64,000 nt of DNA from the NCBI GenBank assembly GCA_024401435.1, contig JAKSLB010000011.1, positions 26,169 through 90,168 on the forward strand. The letters are read 5' to 3'. Both the position numbers and the translations under genes were made by a program. The notes under the pieces were generated by a model, which saw nothing but the letters and a program-made list of their open reading frames with translations, was not told the DNA's origin and did not search any database. This stretch comes from Paludibacteraceae bacterium. GTDB lineage: Bacteria > Bacteroidota > Bacteroidia > Bacteroidales > Paludibacteraceae. Positions within the stretch are counted from its first letter, which is position 1. The number at the start of each line of letters is the position of its first letter. Positions 7,895 through 16,709 of the stretch are shown one piece after another.

Positions 7895-7925
7895 AAAATG
7901 CCGTTGGGGTTTCCCTCAACGGCAT
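7893..7925 (-). terminator. Rho-independent terminator after nrdD
   Basis: ATGCCGTTGAGG / CCCCAACGGCAT hairpin followed by TTTTTAT on the minus strand, just past the nrdD stop. Its T-run merges into the next promoter box. Confidence 0.75.
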
Positions 7926-7947
7926 TCCTATGAGTAAAAGATTAAGA

Positions 7948-10900
7948 TTAGATATGTTCTACTCTATTCTTAATGTCGTGTAGTCTTGCTTGACAACAAT
8001 CATTTGAATTTAATAAATAACCGCACACTCTACGGATAATTGTCATTCTAGCCTTATCGGTGTTACCGCAAGCAGGGCATTTCCAAATGAGTTTTCCTTC
8101 GCCATTGTCAATGAGTTCAATTCTACCTTCAAAACCACACTGGCATCTATCGGTAGAGCCGTTTAGTTCGGCATAGCCAATGTTGTTATAGATGTATTCC
8201 ATAACACTCAAGACAGCATCAACATTGTTACGGAGGTCGCCCATTTCAACATAGGATATAGCACCGCCCTTTGAAAGTTTTTGCAACTTGGATTCGTATT
8301 CAAGTTTAGTGAATGCATCCATTTCAACCCAAACTGGAATATGATATGAATTGGTGATGAATTCCTTATCAGATACGCCAGGTACGATTCCGTGTCTTTT
8401 CTTTAGAGCCTTTGCGAACTTGCCTACAAGGTTTTCTGCTGGAGTGCCATAGATGGAATAGCCGATATGTTCAACTGCCTTCCATTGTTCGCACTTTTCA
8501 TTCATCTTGTTAAGGATATCTTGAGCAAGTTTCATAGTATCTTCATCTTCCCAATAGTTCTTACCAGTTAGATAGTATACAGTTTCGTGGAGACCCATAT
8601 AGCCAACGGAGATTGTAGAGTAACCATTAAATAGCAACTTGTCAATGGTTTCGTGTTTGTCAAGTCTAGCAAGAGCACCGTGCTGCCAAAGGATAGGGGC
8701 AACATCGCTCTTTACTCCACGGAGTCTTTCGTGGCGAAGTCTTAATGCTCTATGTGCAAGTTCCATTCTTTGGTCAAGGAGAAGCCAGAACTTTTCCATA
8801 TCCTTCTTTGAGCAAAGGGCAATATCTGGAAGGTTGAGTGTGAATACACCTTGGTTAAATCTACCATAATACTTTGGTACACCACCCTTTGTAACAACCT
8901 TCCAAGGGTCATCCTTTGAAACCTTTACATCACTCAATGTACTACGACAGTTGTGAGAAACTATACCTGACATATTGAACATATCGCAATCAGTTTCAAA
9001 GTCATAGGTGGCTTCCTTTTCAACCTCTTCAATATTCAATATTTTTGAATATTCCTTTGTATCACATAGGATTACACTATCATTGGTAGTAAGATTTGCA
9101 CATTCAACTCTACCTCTTTGAGTATGTAGAGGATGGTCTTCGGTTATAGTAACTGAACCGAATTCGTGAGTTACCTTATACAACTTTAATGGTGTATATG
9201 CGTTGTTTATGATAACGCCACGGATAGGTACAAATTGATTGCCTGCCAAAATCTGCACATCGGCATCATCAATCTTCTTATAGAATTGATGATAATGTTG
9301 TGGTACATCGTGATAACCCTTGTTTGAATTCAAATGTCCATGATTGCCTCTAATGATGGGGTCTTTCATATTTACGCATAGGTCATTTGCTTCTTTTTTA
9401 TAGACGATACTTTCAGTTTCATATAGAGAATCAATGTCGCAAATTGTAAGGACACTAAATTCATAATTATCTTTATCATAGTCTCCAATGAAATAGGAGT
9501 CACCAAGAGTACCTTTATACTTTATTGATGTTCTATGTTCAGAGAATCTACGACCGATGTCCTTGCTAGAACCTATGTAGAACTTGTTTGTGGGCTTGTG
9601 TGTAACCTTATATACACCACATTGTCCACGATATGACACATCATATGTGAATTTCCCGTGTTGTTCACCCTTTCTAGAACATTTGTTTCTTACAAGTGAT
9701 GCAGCCTTGGAAATTTGGATGTTATAATAGATTTCATCATCAATCTTTATTGTAACGGTTTCCTTGCCTACGGCAGCACCCATTGTTGGGAAAGCATTGC
9801 CGTTATGGAGTTCCTTCATAACCTTTTCAGACATATAGTCTGGCACTTGCTTGTCAGCGGTACACTTTGCTGCAAGTTCGGTTAGATAGTAATACTTTGT
9901 ACCTGGCTTGTAGTTATCTTCTTGTAGATAATAAATCACTTTGGGGAATGCTATGCCTACATAGTGACCTGTTTCATCCTTGACACCCTTCATTCTTCTT
10001 TTGATGGTTTCTTCAATGACAATAGCTAGGTCTTCCTTTTCCTTTTCGTTCTTTGCTTCATTGAGGTACATACAAACAGTAACAAATGGGGCTTGACCAT
10101 TTACAGTCATTAGGGTGTTGATTTGATAGAGAAGTGTCTTGCAGCCCTTATAGATATCCTTACGGGTTTCTTCTTCAATGAAAGCATCAAATTCTTCCTT
10201 GGTCAACTTTTCTTCAAGTTTCTTATGTTCTTCTCTGAATGTCTTTCTTGTTTCTTCCACAAATGGTGCTAGGTGAGCCAATGAAATGGTTTGACCGCCA
10301 TATTGAGAAGAGGCTACCTGTGCAATGATTTGTGCGGTGATGTTTGATGCGGTACTAAAGGTGGAAGGCTTGTCAATCTTTACCTTATTGATGCAAGTTC
10401 CGTTTTGAAGCATATCTTCAATGTTCAATAAATCGCAGTTATGTTCATGAGCAGCGAAATAATCCATATCGTGAAAATGACCGATACCATCCTTATGAGC
10501 CTTGTAGATATCTTCTGGTATTAGATAACGCTTTGAATAGTCCTTTGATTGAATGCCAGCCATATAGTCACGCAATGTGCTATTCAATTCTGGATTCTTG
10601 TTTGCATTTTCTTGAATTATTTCTTCATTAGTTCCGTCAAGAAGTGTTCTTAATTCATCATCGGTAGTGTTCTTTCTTCTTGCTAATTCTTTTTCATATC
10701 TATAAGTGATGTATTCTCTTGCTACATCAGCTTTACCAGCCTTGATGATAGCATTCTCAACCATAACTTGGATATCACTTGCATTTACGGAGTGTGTCTC
10801 ATTCTTTACAACATTTTCAATGTCTTTAGTCATTGCCTTGATTTCATCGTTGGTGAATCTATCTTCAATTCTAACCATATTGTTTGCATTGCTAATGGCA

Positions 10901-10962
10901 TTGTAAACATTCATCTTTGAGAAATTTGCTTCTGAACCATCTCTCTTAATTATTTTACTCAT
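7948..10962 (-). CDS. nrdD: Anaerobic ribonucleotide reductase NrdD with intein
   Basis: Class III reductase, making dNTPs from NTPs without oxygen. From the preferred start MSKIIKRDG (10962, AAAGGA upstream) the precursor is 1004 residues; removing a 276-residue intein leaves 728. An N-terminal ATP-cone (IIKRDGSEANFSKMNVYNAI) indicates allosteric control by ATP/dATP. The extein reads FPTMG-CRSTL across the intein, and this Cys is the likely thiyl-radical cysteine (T4 Cys290). The C-terminus has a zinc site (CQCGFEG...CPACGN) and the glycyl radical motif RRVCGYL. Without splicing the enzyme should be dead, so intein activity controls it. Confidence 0.95.
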   Translation of the reverse strand: MSKIIKRDGSEANFSKMNVYNAISNANNMVRIEDRFTNDEIKAMTKDIENVVKNETHSVNASDIQVMVENAIIKAGKADVAREYITYRYEKELARRKNTTDDELRTLLDGTNEEIIQENANKNPELNSTLRDYMAGIQSKDYSKRYLIPEDIYKAHKDGIGHFHDMDYFAAHEHNCDLLNIEDMLQNGTCINKVKIDKPSTFSTASNITAQIIAQVASSQYGGQTISLAHLAPFVEETRKTFREEHKKLEEKLTKEEFDAFIEEETRKDIYKGCKTLLYQINTLMTVNGQAPFVTVCMYLNEAKNEKEKEDLAIVIEETIKRRMKGVKDETGHYVGIAFPKVIYYLQEDNYKPGTKYYYLTELAAKCTADKQVPDYMSEKVMKELHNGNAFPTMGAAVGKETVTIKIDDEIYYNIQISKAASLVRNKCSRKGEQHGKFTYDVSYRGQCGVYKVTHKPTNKFYIGSSKDIGRRFSEHRTSIKYKGTLGDSYFIGDYDKDNYEFSVLTICDIDSLYETESIVYKKEANDLCVNMKDPIIRGNHGHLNSNKGYHDVPQHYHQFYKKIDDADVQILAGNQFVPIRGVIINNAYTPLKLYKVTHEFGSVTITEDHPLHTQRGRVECANLTTNDSVILCDTKEYSKILNIEEVEKEATYDFETDCDMFNMSGIVSHNCRSTLSDVKVSKDDPWKVVTKGGVPKYYGRFNQGVFTLNLPDIALCSKKDMEKFWLLLDQRMELAHRALRLRHERLRGVKSDVAPILWQHGALARLDKHETIDKLLFNGYSTISVGYMGLHETVYYLTGKNYWEDEDTMKLAQDILNKMNEKCEQWKAVEHIGYSIYGTPAENLVGKFAKALKKRHGIVPGVSDKEFITNSYHIPVWVEMDAFTKLEYESKLQKLSKGGAISYVEMGDLRNNVDAVLSVMEYIYNNIGYAELNGSTDRCQCGFEGRIELIDNGEGKLIWKCPACGNTDKARMTIIRRVCGYLLNSNDCCQARLHDIKNRVEHI
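8950..9777 (-). mobile_element. Ala1-type intein with GIY-YIG endonuclease in NrdD
   Basis: 276 residues between extein Gly and Cys. Block A is AAVGKETVTIKID, beginning with Ala rather than Cys. Block B is GSVTITEDHPLHTQ (the TxxH site). Block F is ATYDFETDCDMFNMSG and block G is IVSHN, followed by extein Cys. Between A and B lies a GIY-YIG nuclease: GVYKVTHKPTNKFYIGSSKDIGRRFSEH with the Tyr, Tyr-Ile-Gly and Arg of the catalytic core. Inteins usually carry LAGLIDADG or HNH domains; GIY-YIG is rare. An Ala1 start implies direct attack of the Cys+1 side chain on the upstream bond (class 2 mechanism). Confidence 0.88.
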
Positions 10963-11016
10963 ATTATTTCCTTTAGAGGTATAGTATATATGACTAAATA
11001 TATCAAGATTCATTTT

Positions 11017-11041
11017 TTAAAAAAGGGCGGTTAAACCGCCC
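11017..11041 (-). terminator. Rho-independent terminator upstream of nrdD
   Basis: GGGCGG-TTTAA-CCGCCC hairpin followed by TTTTTT on the minus strand. It ends transcription of the Mom-like operon before nrdD. Confidence 0.85.
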
Positions 11042-11046
11042 AAATA

Positions 11047-11274
11047 TCATTCATCAATTTCATCTTTAGGTTCTTCTATCTCAAAGTTCTTGAAGTACCT
11101 TTTAAGTATTTCATTCCAATCATCACGGAGTTTGTAGTACAAATCTTCGCCATATTTTTCTTGTAGATACTTGGAACGCATATTGTAGTTGATATATGTG
11201 TCCTTTCCATCTTCATCCTTCAACCAATTGGTATAGTACCAAAAATACCTAGACCTTCCGTTTTCTTCAATCAT
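11047..11274 (-). CDS. Hypothetical protein coupled to Mom-like gene
   Basis: 75 residues, aromatic-rich N-terminus (SRYFWYYTNWLKDEDG) and acidic end (EIEEPKDEIDE). Its ATG overlaps the TGA of the Mom-like gene upstream by 4 bases, so the two are translated together. It may be an accessory to that modification protein. No family recognised. Confidence 0.6.
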   Translation of the reverse strand: MIEENGRSRYFWYYTNWLKDEDGKDTYINYNMRSKYLQEKYGEDLYYKLRDDWNEILKRYFKNFEIEEPKDEIDE

Positions 11275-12095
11275 TGTTCATTCCTTTTCATCAATGCTAG
11301 TTTTAATGGATTTATCTTTTCCTTAACCTTATCTTCTTCCTCAATGAAGGTATCACCATCCTTTATAAGTTTCTTCATATAACCACAACATTTTGGACAG
11401 GTATAGTATACATCATATCTCTTGTCATATACTATTTTAGTTCCTTTGCAACATTCAACTGGTAAAGTTCCTTTTTGTGTAGGGTGTGGTTGTTCATCAT
11501 ATAGTATGTTCAAGTTCTTGTCCATAATGTAAGCATATCTATGTTTTCTTGAAGTATTTAACCAACAACCTTGGTAATCATGTTTTTCACCACGGCATTT
11601 CACCTTTCCACCCCAATCATAGCAGAAGAATTCAGCCTTTTGGTCTGTCAATCCGTAATATTTAAAGTTACATACTTGATAAATGCTTCCTATGTGTCTT
11701 GAACTATCCGCTAATGTTATTACGGCACGGATTGAATGGTCTTTATGCATAATCTTCATAGAGTTTCCTAATAGGAATGATGTTGCATTTGTACCATTCA
11801 ATATAGGCAACATACATAGCCTAGAAAGTTCAAGGACGGACTTATCATCGTTGCCTAGACCAAACCACCCCATAAGCGTATTGTTGCCTTGTGGTGTGGA
11901 ATATGTGGCTACACCGACAAGTTTCATATTGATGAACAATCCATAGGCATACATTGAAAAAAATCTAGCATCTCCAAGATAATGATATTGTCTTACAAAG
12001 TCATATGCTCTATTCTTTGAAATTTCCTTCACCTTGAATATTGACTTTGCCTTGACTTCTCTATTCTTGAATTTTTCTATGATTTCTTCGTACAT
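11271..12095 (-). CDS. Mom-like DNA adenine modification protein
   Basis: 274 residues. The N-terminal ~150 residues look like the Mu Mom family (GNAT fold, which converts adenine in DNA to a carbamoylmethyl derivative and so blocks restriction). Signatures: QYHYLGDARF (36-45), LVGVATYSTPQGN, LELSRLCML (88-96), ADSSRHIGSIYQVCNFKYYGLT (129-150, split here as ADSSRHIGS and IYQVCNFKYY). A second part (~170-250) has HPTQKG and a zinc-like CPKCCGYM. The C-terminus is KINPLKLALMKR, the tail shared with three other modification proteins. A TATATTTC box lies 4 bases upstream. Assignment to Mom is from motif memory. Confidence 0.75.
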   Translation of the reverse strand: MYEEIIEKFKNREVKAKSIFKVKEISKNRAYDFVRQYHYLGDARFFSMYAYGLFINMKLVGVATYSTPQGNNTLMGWFGLGNDDKSVLELSRLCMLPILNGTNATSFLLGNSMKIMHKDHSIRAVITLADSSRHIGSIYQVCNFKYYGLTDQKAEFFCYDWGGKVKCRGEKHDYQGCWLNTSRKHRYAYIMDKNLNILYDEQPHPTQKGTLPVECCKGTKIVYDKRYDVYYTCPKCCGYMKKLIKDGDTFIEEEDKVKEKINPLKLALMKRNEQ

Positions 12096-12109
12096 ACAGG
12101 AAATATATA

Positions 12110-12920
12110 CTATTGGCTTTGATACAATTTCTTACGCATTAAAGCAATCTTCAAAGGATTTGTTTCAGTTTTTTCTTCAATTCCATTGTTGATTATATGC
12201 ATATAACCACAACATTTTGGACAGGTATATGTGATTCCATTTCTATTGTCAATTACCTTCTTTGTTCCTTGACAACACTCAACGGATATTGTGTTCTTTT
12301 GTGTTGGATGTGGTTGTTCCTTGTGTAGGCATACTAAAGTTTTGTCAAATATGTATGCGTATCTATGCTTTCTTGTCCTTGGAAGCCATACACCACGGAG
12401 TTTTGACCAATCTCCTCTTTGAATTATTTTTTCCACCATTGTCGTATGAATAAAATTCGGTTTTCTTGGCGGTCAATCCATAATATTTGAAATTACATAC
12501 TTGATAAATGCTTCCTATGTGTCTTGAGCTATCCGCTAGTGTTGTGACCGCTCTTGTTTTATAGGTGTTATGCATCATCCTCATTGAATTTCCAAGTAGG
12601 TATGATGTAGCATTGGTATTGTTTAATTCTGGCAACAAACAAAGCCTTGATAATTCCAATACGGAAGTGTCATTACACTTTAAACCAAACCATCCTTCCA
12701 ATGCGTGTATGCCTTGTAGAATTGAATATGTGGCTACACCGACAAGTTCATCTTTATTGAACATTCCGTATGAATACATAGTAAAGAATTTTGCATCTCC
12801 AAGATAATGGTATTGCTTTACAAAGTCATAAGCCTCTTGTTTGTTTATTTCTTTTATTTTGAATAATTCTTTTGCTTTGACTTCTCTATTCTTGAATCTT
12901 TCTATGTCATTTAAATCCAT
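12110..12920 (-). pseudogene. Second Mom-like gene, frameshifted
   Basis: A paralogue of the gene at 11271-12095, read in two frames. Frame one starts MDLNDIERFKNREVKAK at 12920 and carries the Mom motifs (QYHYLGDAKF, LELSRLCLL, ADSSRHIGSIYQ). It then goes off frame and stops at 12363. The second frame, open down to 12110, continues the homology: WLPRTRKHRYAYI, HPTQKN, CPKCCGYM, and the tail TNPLKIALMRKK. The switch lies at a run of six As near 12432. One extra A explains it, so this is a recent +1 mutation, a sequencing error, or +1 recoding. Both halves remain well conserved, which argues against long decay. Confidence 0.75.
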
Positions 12921-12924
12921 ATAG

Positions 12925-12932
12925 TAAATATA
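12925..12932 (-). promoter_or_regulatory. Putative late promoter box TATATTTA
   Basis: On the minus strand, 4 bases before the preferred ATG (12920) of the second Mom-like gene; this spacing helped fix the start. Confidence 0.5.
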
Positions 12933-12959
12933 AAAAAGGTGGTCAATGACCACCTTTTT
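12933..12959. terminator. Rho-independent terminator
   Basis: AAAAAGGTGGTCA / TGACCACCTTTTT hairpin downstream of the minus-strand leader gene that ends at 12978. Confidence 0.85.
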
Positions 12960-12977
12960 GTTAAATTTGTTTAATGA

Positions 12978-13928
12978 TTAATCCCTAATGTTAGACATAA
13001 TCTTATCAACAAGAGTGTCAATGATGTCAAAGTTAACATCAACAACTAGATTTTTACCATCAACAACCTTACCAATGACAACATTGTTAATGACATTCTT
13101 AATGATTTTGCCGATGTTCTTTTCTAGACTATTCTTGTACATTCTTGTGGAGTTACTTCTTTCTCTTACAGTGAAATGGTAGGCGTCAAAACGGATTCTT
13201 AATTCATCACCATCCTTTGCATCACCACGATATACATATTCATTTCCATTGCAAATTTCAATTTCTGGGTCTATGATGGAGAAAGCACCGAATCTCTTCA
13301 AAAATCTTTCATTCAACTTTTCATCCAATTCATGGATGAATTTTTCAACAAGTTCCTTGTAGTTTGATTTTACCTTTCTATCAAGTTCCCTTCTAGCATT
13401 TGCAATTAGGGCATCTCTACCAGAAGCTACACCAGCATATTCACGGTCATTGGAATCCTTGCCCTTTTTCATTTCAGACTTGTAGAATTCAACAAACAAA
13501 TCTTCTATCAACTTGGTAGATATGTTAAGATAGACAGTGATGTACTTTTTGCCAATCGTGAACTTGCTTTCATCAATGTTTCCATATCTTTCAACAATGG
13601 CAGAATTGCTAGTATTCTTTACCATATAGATAAGTTCCTTGATGAATTCATTTGCTTTATCCTTGTCTGTGAAACCATAAACATGCATTCCGTACTTCTT
13701 GGTATAGTCCATTAGGTCAACACCATATTTTTCCTTTACGAATTTAAATACAACACCACTATAGTTATCAATAGAGTGTCTATAATTCAATTCCTTGTTG
13801 TATTTTTCAGCAGCATCACCATATTGATTTTTCTTTTGTGCGTTTCTGTTAACGACATCATCAACATCTTCACCTAGAATTTGACATACCTTACGATATT
13901 CACTCTCGGTCAATAAAACAGTCTTCAT
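12978..13928 (-). CDS. Leader-family protein 3 (putative internal head protein)
   Basis: 316 residues, starting MKTVLLTESEYRKVCQILGE and then Asp, so an L-G-E cleavage-like site falls at residues 18-20. The mature part is Lys/Glu-rich with long helices (YKELVEKFIHELDEKLNERF) and a C-terminal region rich in Ile/Val/Asn. AAAAGGA ribosome binding site. It is flanked by modification genes, which suggests packaged proteins and DNA protection act early in infection, but this is inference. No enzyme motif seen. Confidence 0.7.
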   Translation of the reverse strand: MKTVLLTESEYRKVCQILGEDVDDVVNRNAQKKNQYGDAAEKYNKELNYRHSIDNYSGVVFKFVKEKYGVDLMDYTKKYGMHVYGFTDKDKANEFIKELIYMVKNTSNSAIVERYGNIDESKFTIGKKYITVYLNISTKLIEDLFVEFYKSEMKKGKDSNDREYAGVASGRDALIANARRELDRKVKSNYKELVEKFIHELDEKLNERFLKRFGAFSIIDPEIEICNGNEYVYRGDAKDGDELRIRFDAYHFTVRERSNSTRMYKNSLEKNIGKIIKNVINNVVIGKVVDGKNLVVDVNFDIIDTLVDKIMSNIRD

Positions 13929-13951
13929 AGTTTAAAAATCCTTTTGATATA

Positions 13952-14671
13952 TTATATATGTTTTTTAAACAACCTTGAAATTTTGTTTACTTTGACATTA
14001 TCTAGTCTTTCTTTGCAAATGTTGAAATAGTGTTCATCTATTTCGCAGCCGATATAATCCCTTCCACACATTTTAGCAGCAACACAAGTGCTACCACTCC
14101 CCATAAATGGCTCTAACACCAAGTCACCTTCTTTTGAAGAATTTTCAATCAAAATCTTCATAAGTTCAACAGGCTTCTCTGTGTCGTGGATGTTGTTTCC
14201 GTTTTCATCCTTTGTCTTTATGTTTGGTATGCTCAAAATGTCACTTGTTCCGCAATTGTTGATTTGTTTACCAAATCCTTTGCGGAAGAACAATATGTAT
14301 TCAAATTGCGACATATAGAATTGTCCCATAATTTTATTGCCTTTATCCCATATCAATGACTTGATGAAATGAAAACCTACATTTGTGAATTCATTCAACA
14401 TTTCAATCAAGTTAACATGATTTGTCATAACATAGCAATGAGTACCTTCCTTTAGTACTCTATAGAACTCTTTGGCATATTCTTTGCACTTGATGTCGTT
14501 GTGCTTGAATACTATTCCCTTCTTATTTTCATCCTTTTGTAACATACCACCAGCATTTCCAGCAGTACCTCTAGCCGTGACTAGATATGGAGGGTCTGTA
14601 ACAATTAGGTCAACGCTTTCGTTAGGTATCCGTTTGAATACTTCTAAACAACTTTCATTATAGATTTCCAT
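13952..14671 (-). CDS. DNA methyltransferase (DPPY type) A
   Basis: 239 residues. VTDPPYLV at 24-31 (catalytic motif IV) comes before the SAM-binding motif EPFMGSGSTCVAA near 190, the order of beta-class N6-adenine/N4-cytosine methyltransferases. HDTEKPVELMKILI is the usual motif X. No obvious target-recognition insert, so a short recognition site is likely. Preceded by a TATATTTC box 6 bases before the ATG. Lies next to a second methyltransferase of the same class; no cognate restriction enzyme is visible, so it is an orphan, probably protecting phage DNA. Confidence 0.92.
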   Translation of the reverse strand: MEIYNESCLEVFKRIPNESVDLIVTDPPYLVTARGTAGNAGGMLQKDENKKGIVFKHNDIKCKEYAKEFYRVLKEGTHCYVMTNHVNLIEMLNEFTNVGFHFIKSLIWDKGNKIMGQFYMSQFEYILFFRKGFGKQINNCGTSDILSIPNIKTKDENGNNIHDTEKPVELMKILIENSSKEGDLVLEPFMGSGSTCVAAKMCGRDYIGCEIDEHYFNICKERLDNVKVNKISRLFKKHI

Positions 14672-14683
14672 ACCTAGAAATAT

Positions 14684-14709
14684 AAAAAAGCACCAATTAT
14701 GGTGCTTTA
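14684..14709. terminator. Rho-independent terminator overlapping a stop codon
   Basis: AAAGCACCA / TGGTGCTTT hairpin with T-runs on both sides; the TAA of the methyltransferase at 14697 lies in its loop. Confidence 0.7.
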
Positions 14710-15452
14710 TTTTTCAAAGCCCTTTTTAATGGGTTTGATTCATCTTTGGGTGTATTGACTTTTTCCAACCTATTCTTTGACACCTCATAGAACTTTGGAC
14801 TTAACTCTATTCCTATGAAATCTCTATTGTTCTTCAACGCAGCTTCACCAGTAGAACCACTACCCATAAAGCAATCCAAGACAACTTGACCTTCACTTGA
14901 ACTATTACGAACCATTCTTTCAAGAAATTCTACAGGTTTGCAAGTTGGATGTCCGTATAATGCCTTGTCTTTTGCATTCAATGGTGTTACATAATAAGTC
15001 ATCGCATCTTCGTATGCGTGTGGGTCATTATGACCAGGTGTAAAGAAATTTAAACAAAATTCCGTATCGGTCAACCATTTCTTTCCGTATGCTGGAATTG
15101 GATTTGTCTTATGCCAAGTTAGTATGTTGTAGTTGTAGCCAAATTCATTGACATAAAGATTCAAGTAATCCATTACTTGCTTCTTGTTGCACCATACATA
15201 AAGATTCATACCATTCTTGCATATTCTACGAAATTGCTCCGCATATGCCTTGATGTCATATCCATTCTTGATGTCCAAATCACCCAATTCACCTCCCATT
15301 TTTTCAAATTTTTTAGCATAACCAATACTACCACCAGCATTTTCACTATGAACTTCATATGGTGGGTCGGTAATGATAAGGTCAACGGAATTATCTTCCA
15401 TCTTCTTTAAGAATTCCAAGGAATCTTCATTGTATATACTAAACTTTGCCAT
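14697..15452 (-). CDS. DNA methyltransferase (DPPY type) B
   Basis: 251 residues, beta-class order: ITDPPYEVHS (27-36), then HPTCKPVEFLERMV and DCFMGSGSTGEAAL. The enzyme should methylate adenine N6 or cytosine N4. The C-terminus ESNPLKRALKNK is the tail also found on the two Mom-like proteins and on the methyltransferase at 18701, but not on methyltransferase A next door. A TATATTTA box (15458-15465) lies 5 bases before the ATG. No partner nuclease seen. Confidence 0.92.
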   Translation of the reverse strand: MAKFSIYNEDSLEFLKKMEDNSVDLIITDPPYEVHSENAGGSIGYAKKFEKMGGELGDLDIKNGYDIKAYAEQFRRICKNGMNLYVWCNKKQVMDYLNLYVNEFGYNYNILTWHKTNPIPAYGKKWLTDTEFCLNFFTPGHNDPHAYEDAMTYYVTPLNAKDKALYGHPTCKPVEFLERMVRNSSSEGQVVLDCFMGSGSTGEAALKNNRDFIGIELSPKFYEVSKNRLEKVNTPKDESNPLKRALKNKAP

Positions 15453-15457
15453 ATGCT

Positions 15458-15465
15458 TAAATATA
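15458..15465 (-). promoter_or_regulatory. Putative late promoter box TATATTTA
   Basis: Minus strand, 5 bases before the ATG of methyltransferase B. Confidence 0.5.
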
Positions 15466-15466
15466 T

Positions 15467-15904
15467 CTAGGAATTATTGTACTTTTTTATGGCATTCATG
15501 AACTTTTCATCAATTTCTTTGACTTTTGCTTGATACTGGGCATCAATGATTTTTGCAGCCTTTGTATGCTTAAAGTACCTATGAATGCTATCTTGGATGA
15601 AGTCATAATCAACTTCTTTAATATCATTCCAAGAAATCATACTTGCGGTTGTAGTTACAAATGTTGCATCATAGTCATACAAAAGTTCTATACCAGTGAC
15701 ACTTGAAAAACTAATGTCGGCATTGTCATTTATGGTTTTAACCCATACACTAAAGAAAATATGGTAATCATTTTCATAAATATTCAAGCCGATAACATCA
15801 CCAGAATAGTCATCCTTATATCCAGTTTCTTTAACCTTGTAGTCAAGATTGATGGCTAGTTCCTTAATCTTTTCAATAACCTCTATAGCTTCGGTCTTTG
15901 TCAT
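15467..15904 (-). CDS. Hypothetical protein
   Basis: 145 residues from MTKTEAIEV at 15904, whose ATG overlaps the TGA of the upstream gene (ATGA). The frame is open 13 codons further up but that lies inside the neighbour. N- and C-terminal parts are helical (IEKIKELAINL; AKVKEIDEKFMNAIKKY), the middle beta-rich. Probably coupled with the gene at 15901-16185. Unknown function. Confidence 0.65.
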   Translation of the reverse strand: MTKTEAIEVIEKIKELAINLDYKVKETGYKDDYSGDVIGLNIYENDYHIFFSVWVKTINDNADISFSSVTGIELLYDYDATFVTTTASMISWNDIKEVDYDFIQDSIHRYFKHTKAAKIIDAQYQAKVKEIDEKFMNAIKKYNNS

Positions 15905-16185
15905 AGGAAATCCTTCAATGTATTTTTTGCGGTGTTTAAGCACTTGTCAACAAGTTTTTGCAAGTCGGTGTTAAACAAAATGTTTTCGCTATGGATGATT
16001 TCATCTTTGAAAATCAATGAAAAATGTGAACCAGCAATCTTGTAGTTGAAAGTTTCATCAAGATAGTCAAAAGAACCTACGATGCTTTCTTCATCTTCTG
16101 AAACAAAGGTGATACCGCCTTCACCATATAGATGGTGAGACAACAACTTTGTGATTGCATTGAATAAAATTCTTCTTACATTCAT
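15901..16185 (-). CDS. Hypothetical protein
   Basis: 94 residues, starting MNVRRILFNAITKLLSH; beta-rich centre (GSFDYLDETFNYKIAGSHFSL) and helical end. Middle gene of a three-gene minus-strand operon (15467-16531) with overlapping or 4-base junctions. Similar size and layout to its neighbour, so they may be a pair. No known family. Confidence 0.65.
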   Translation of the reverse strand: MNVRRILFNAITKLLSHHLYGEGGITFVSEDEESIVGSFDYLDETFNYKIAGSHFSLIFKDEIIHSENILFNTDLQKLVDKCLNTAKNTLKDFL

Positions 16186-16189
16186 TTGT

Positions 16190-16531
16190 TTAATCCTTTT
16201 CCTGTTTTAGTTTTTCATAGGCGTATTGTATAATATTGACACCAATGCAACGCAAATCAATGAAAGCATCAATATCATTGTACATTATTTGGTTTGCTAG
16301 TTTAACTATAATGGTATCCCTAAATGCGGTAATTTCTTCACTAGTCATTTTGTCATAGTTCAAATCAATTTTCAAGTCTTCAAAGTCATATGCTTCGCTA
16401 GTCACACAACCTATATGATTGAACATAAACTGGAATTCCATTGATTTTTCGTTCTGTCCTATGTAAACGGAGAAATCAATAAGATATTCCAAGTTGTACA
16501 TAGTATCATCAATTTTAATGAGTCCTTTCAT
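16190..16531 (-). CDS. Hypothetical protein
   Basis: 113 residues, first gene of the operon 15467-16531. Starts MKGLIKIDDTMYNLEYL and has an acidic middle (YDFEDLKIDLNYDKMTSEE). The GGAGGTTTAAATG start context has a strong ribosome binding site. Divergent from the small membrane gene at 16560. Function unknown. Confidence 0.65.
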   Translation of the reverse strand: MKGLIKIDDTMYNLEYLIDFSVYIGQNEKSMEFQFMFNHIGCVTSEAYDFEDLKIDLNYDKMTSEEITAFRDTIIVKLANQIMYNDIDAFIDLRCIGVNIIQYAYEKLKQEKD

Positions 16532-16559
16532 TTAAACCTCCAAATATAGATAAAATAGT

Positions 16560-16709
16560 ATGAAAAGAATGTTATTATGGATATTGCCCATTATACCTAT
16601 TCTCATTTGGGCGAAGAATGGAATAAGAAAAGAGAATACCGCATTAAGAGTTATAAGTCACGATTTGGATAAACACATCAAGAGAGAGCAGAACCTATGG
16701 AAGAAATAA
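16560..16709 (+). CDS. Small membrane protein (49 aa)
   Basis: ATG at 16560, TAA at 16707. The N-terminus KRMLLWILPIIPILIW is one hydrophobic transmembrane segment after two positive residues; the rest is a charged cytoplasmic or periplasmic tail (KENTALRVISHDLDKHIKRE). The next gene starts 13 bases before this one ends. Short, but the clear membrane segment supports it. Confidence 0.5.
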   Translation: MKRMLLWILPIIPILIWAKNGIRKENTALRVISHDLDKHIKREQNLWKK

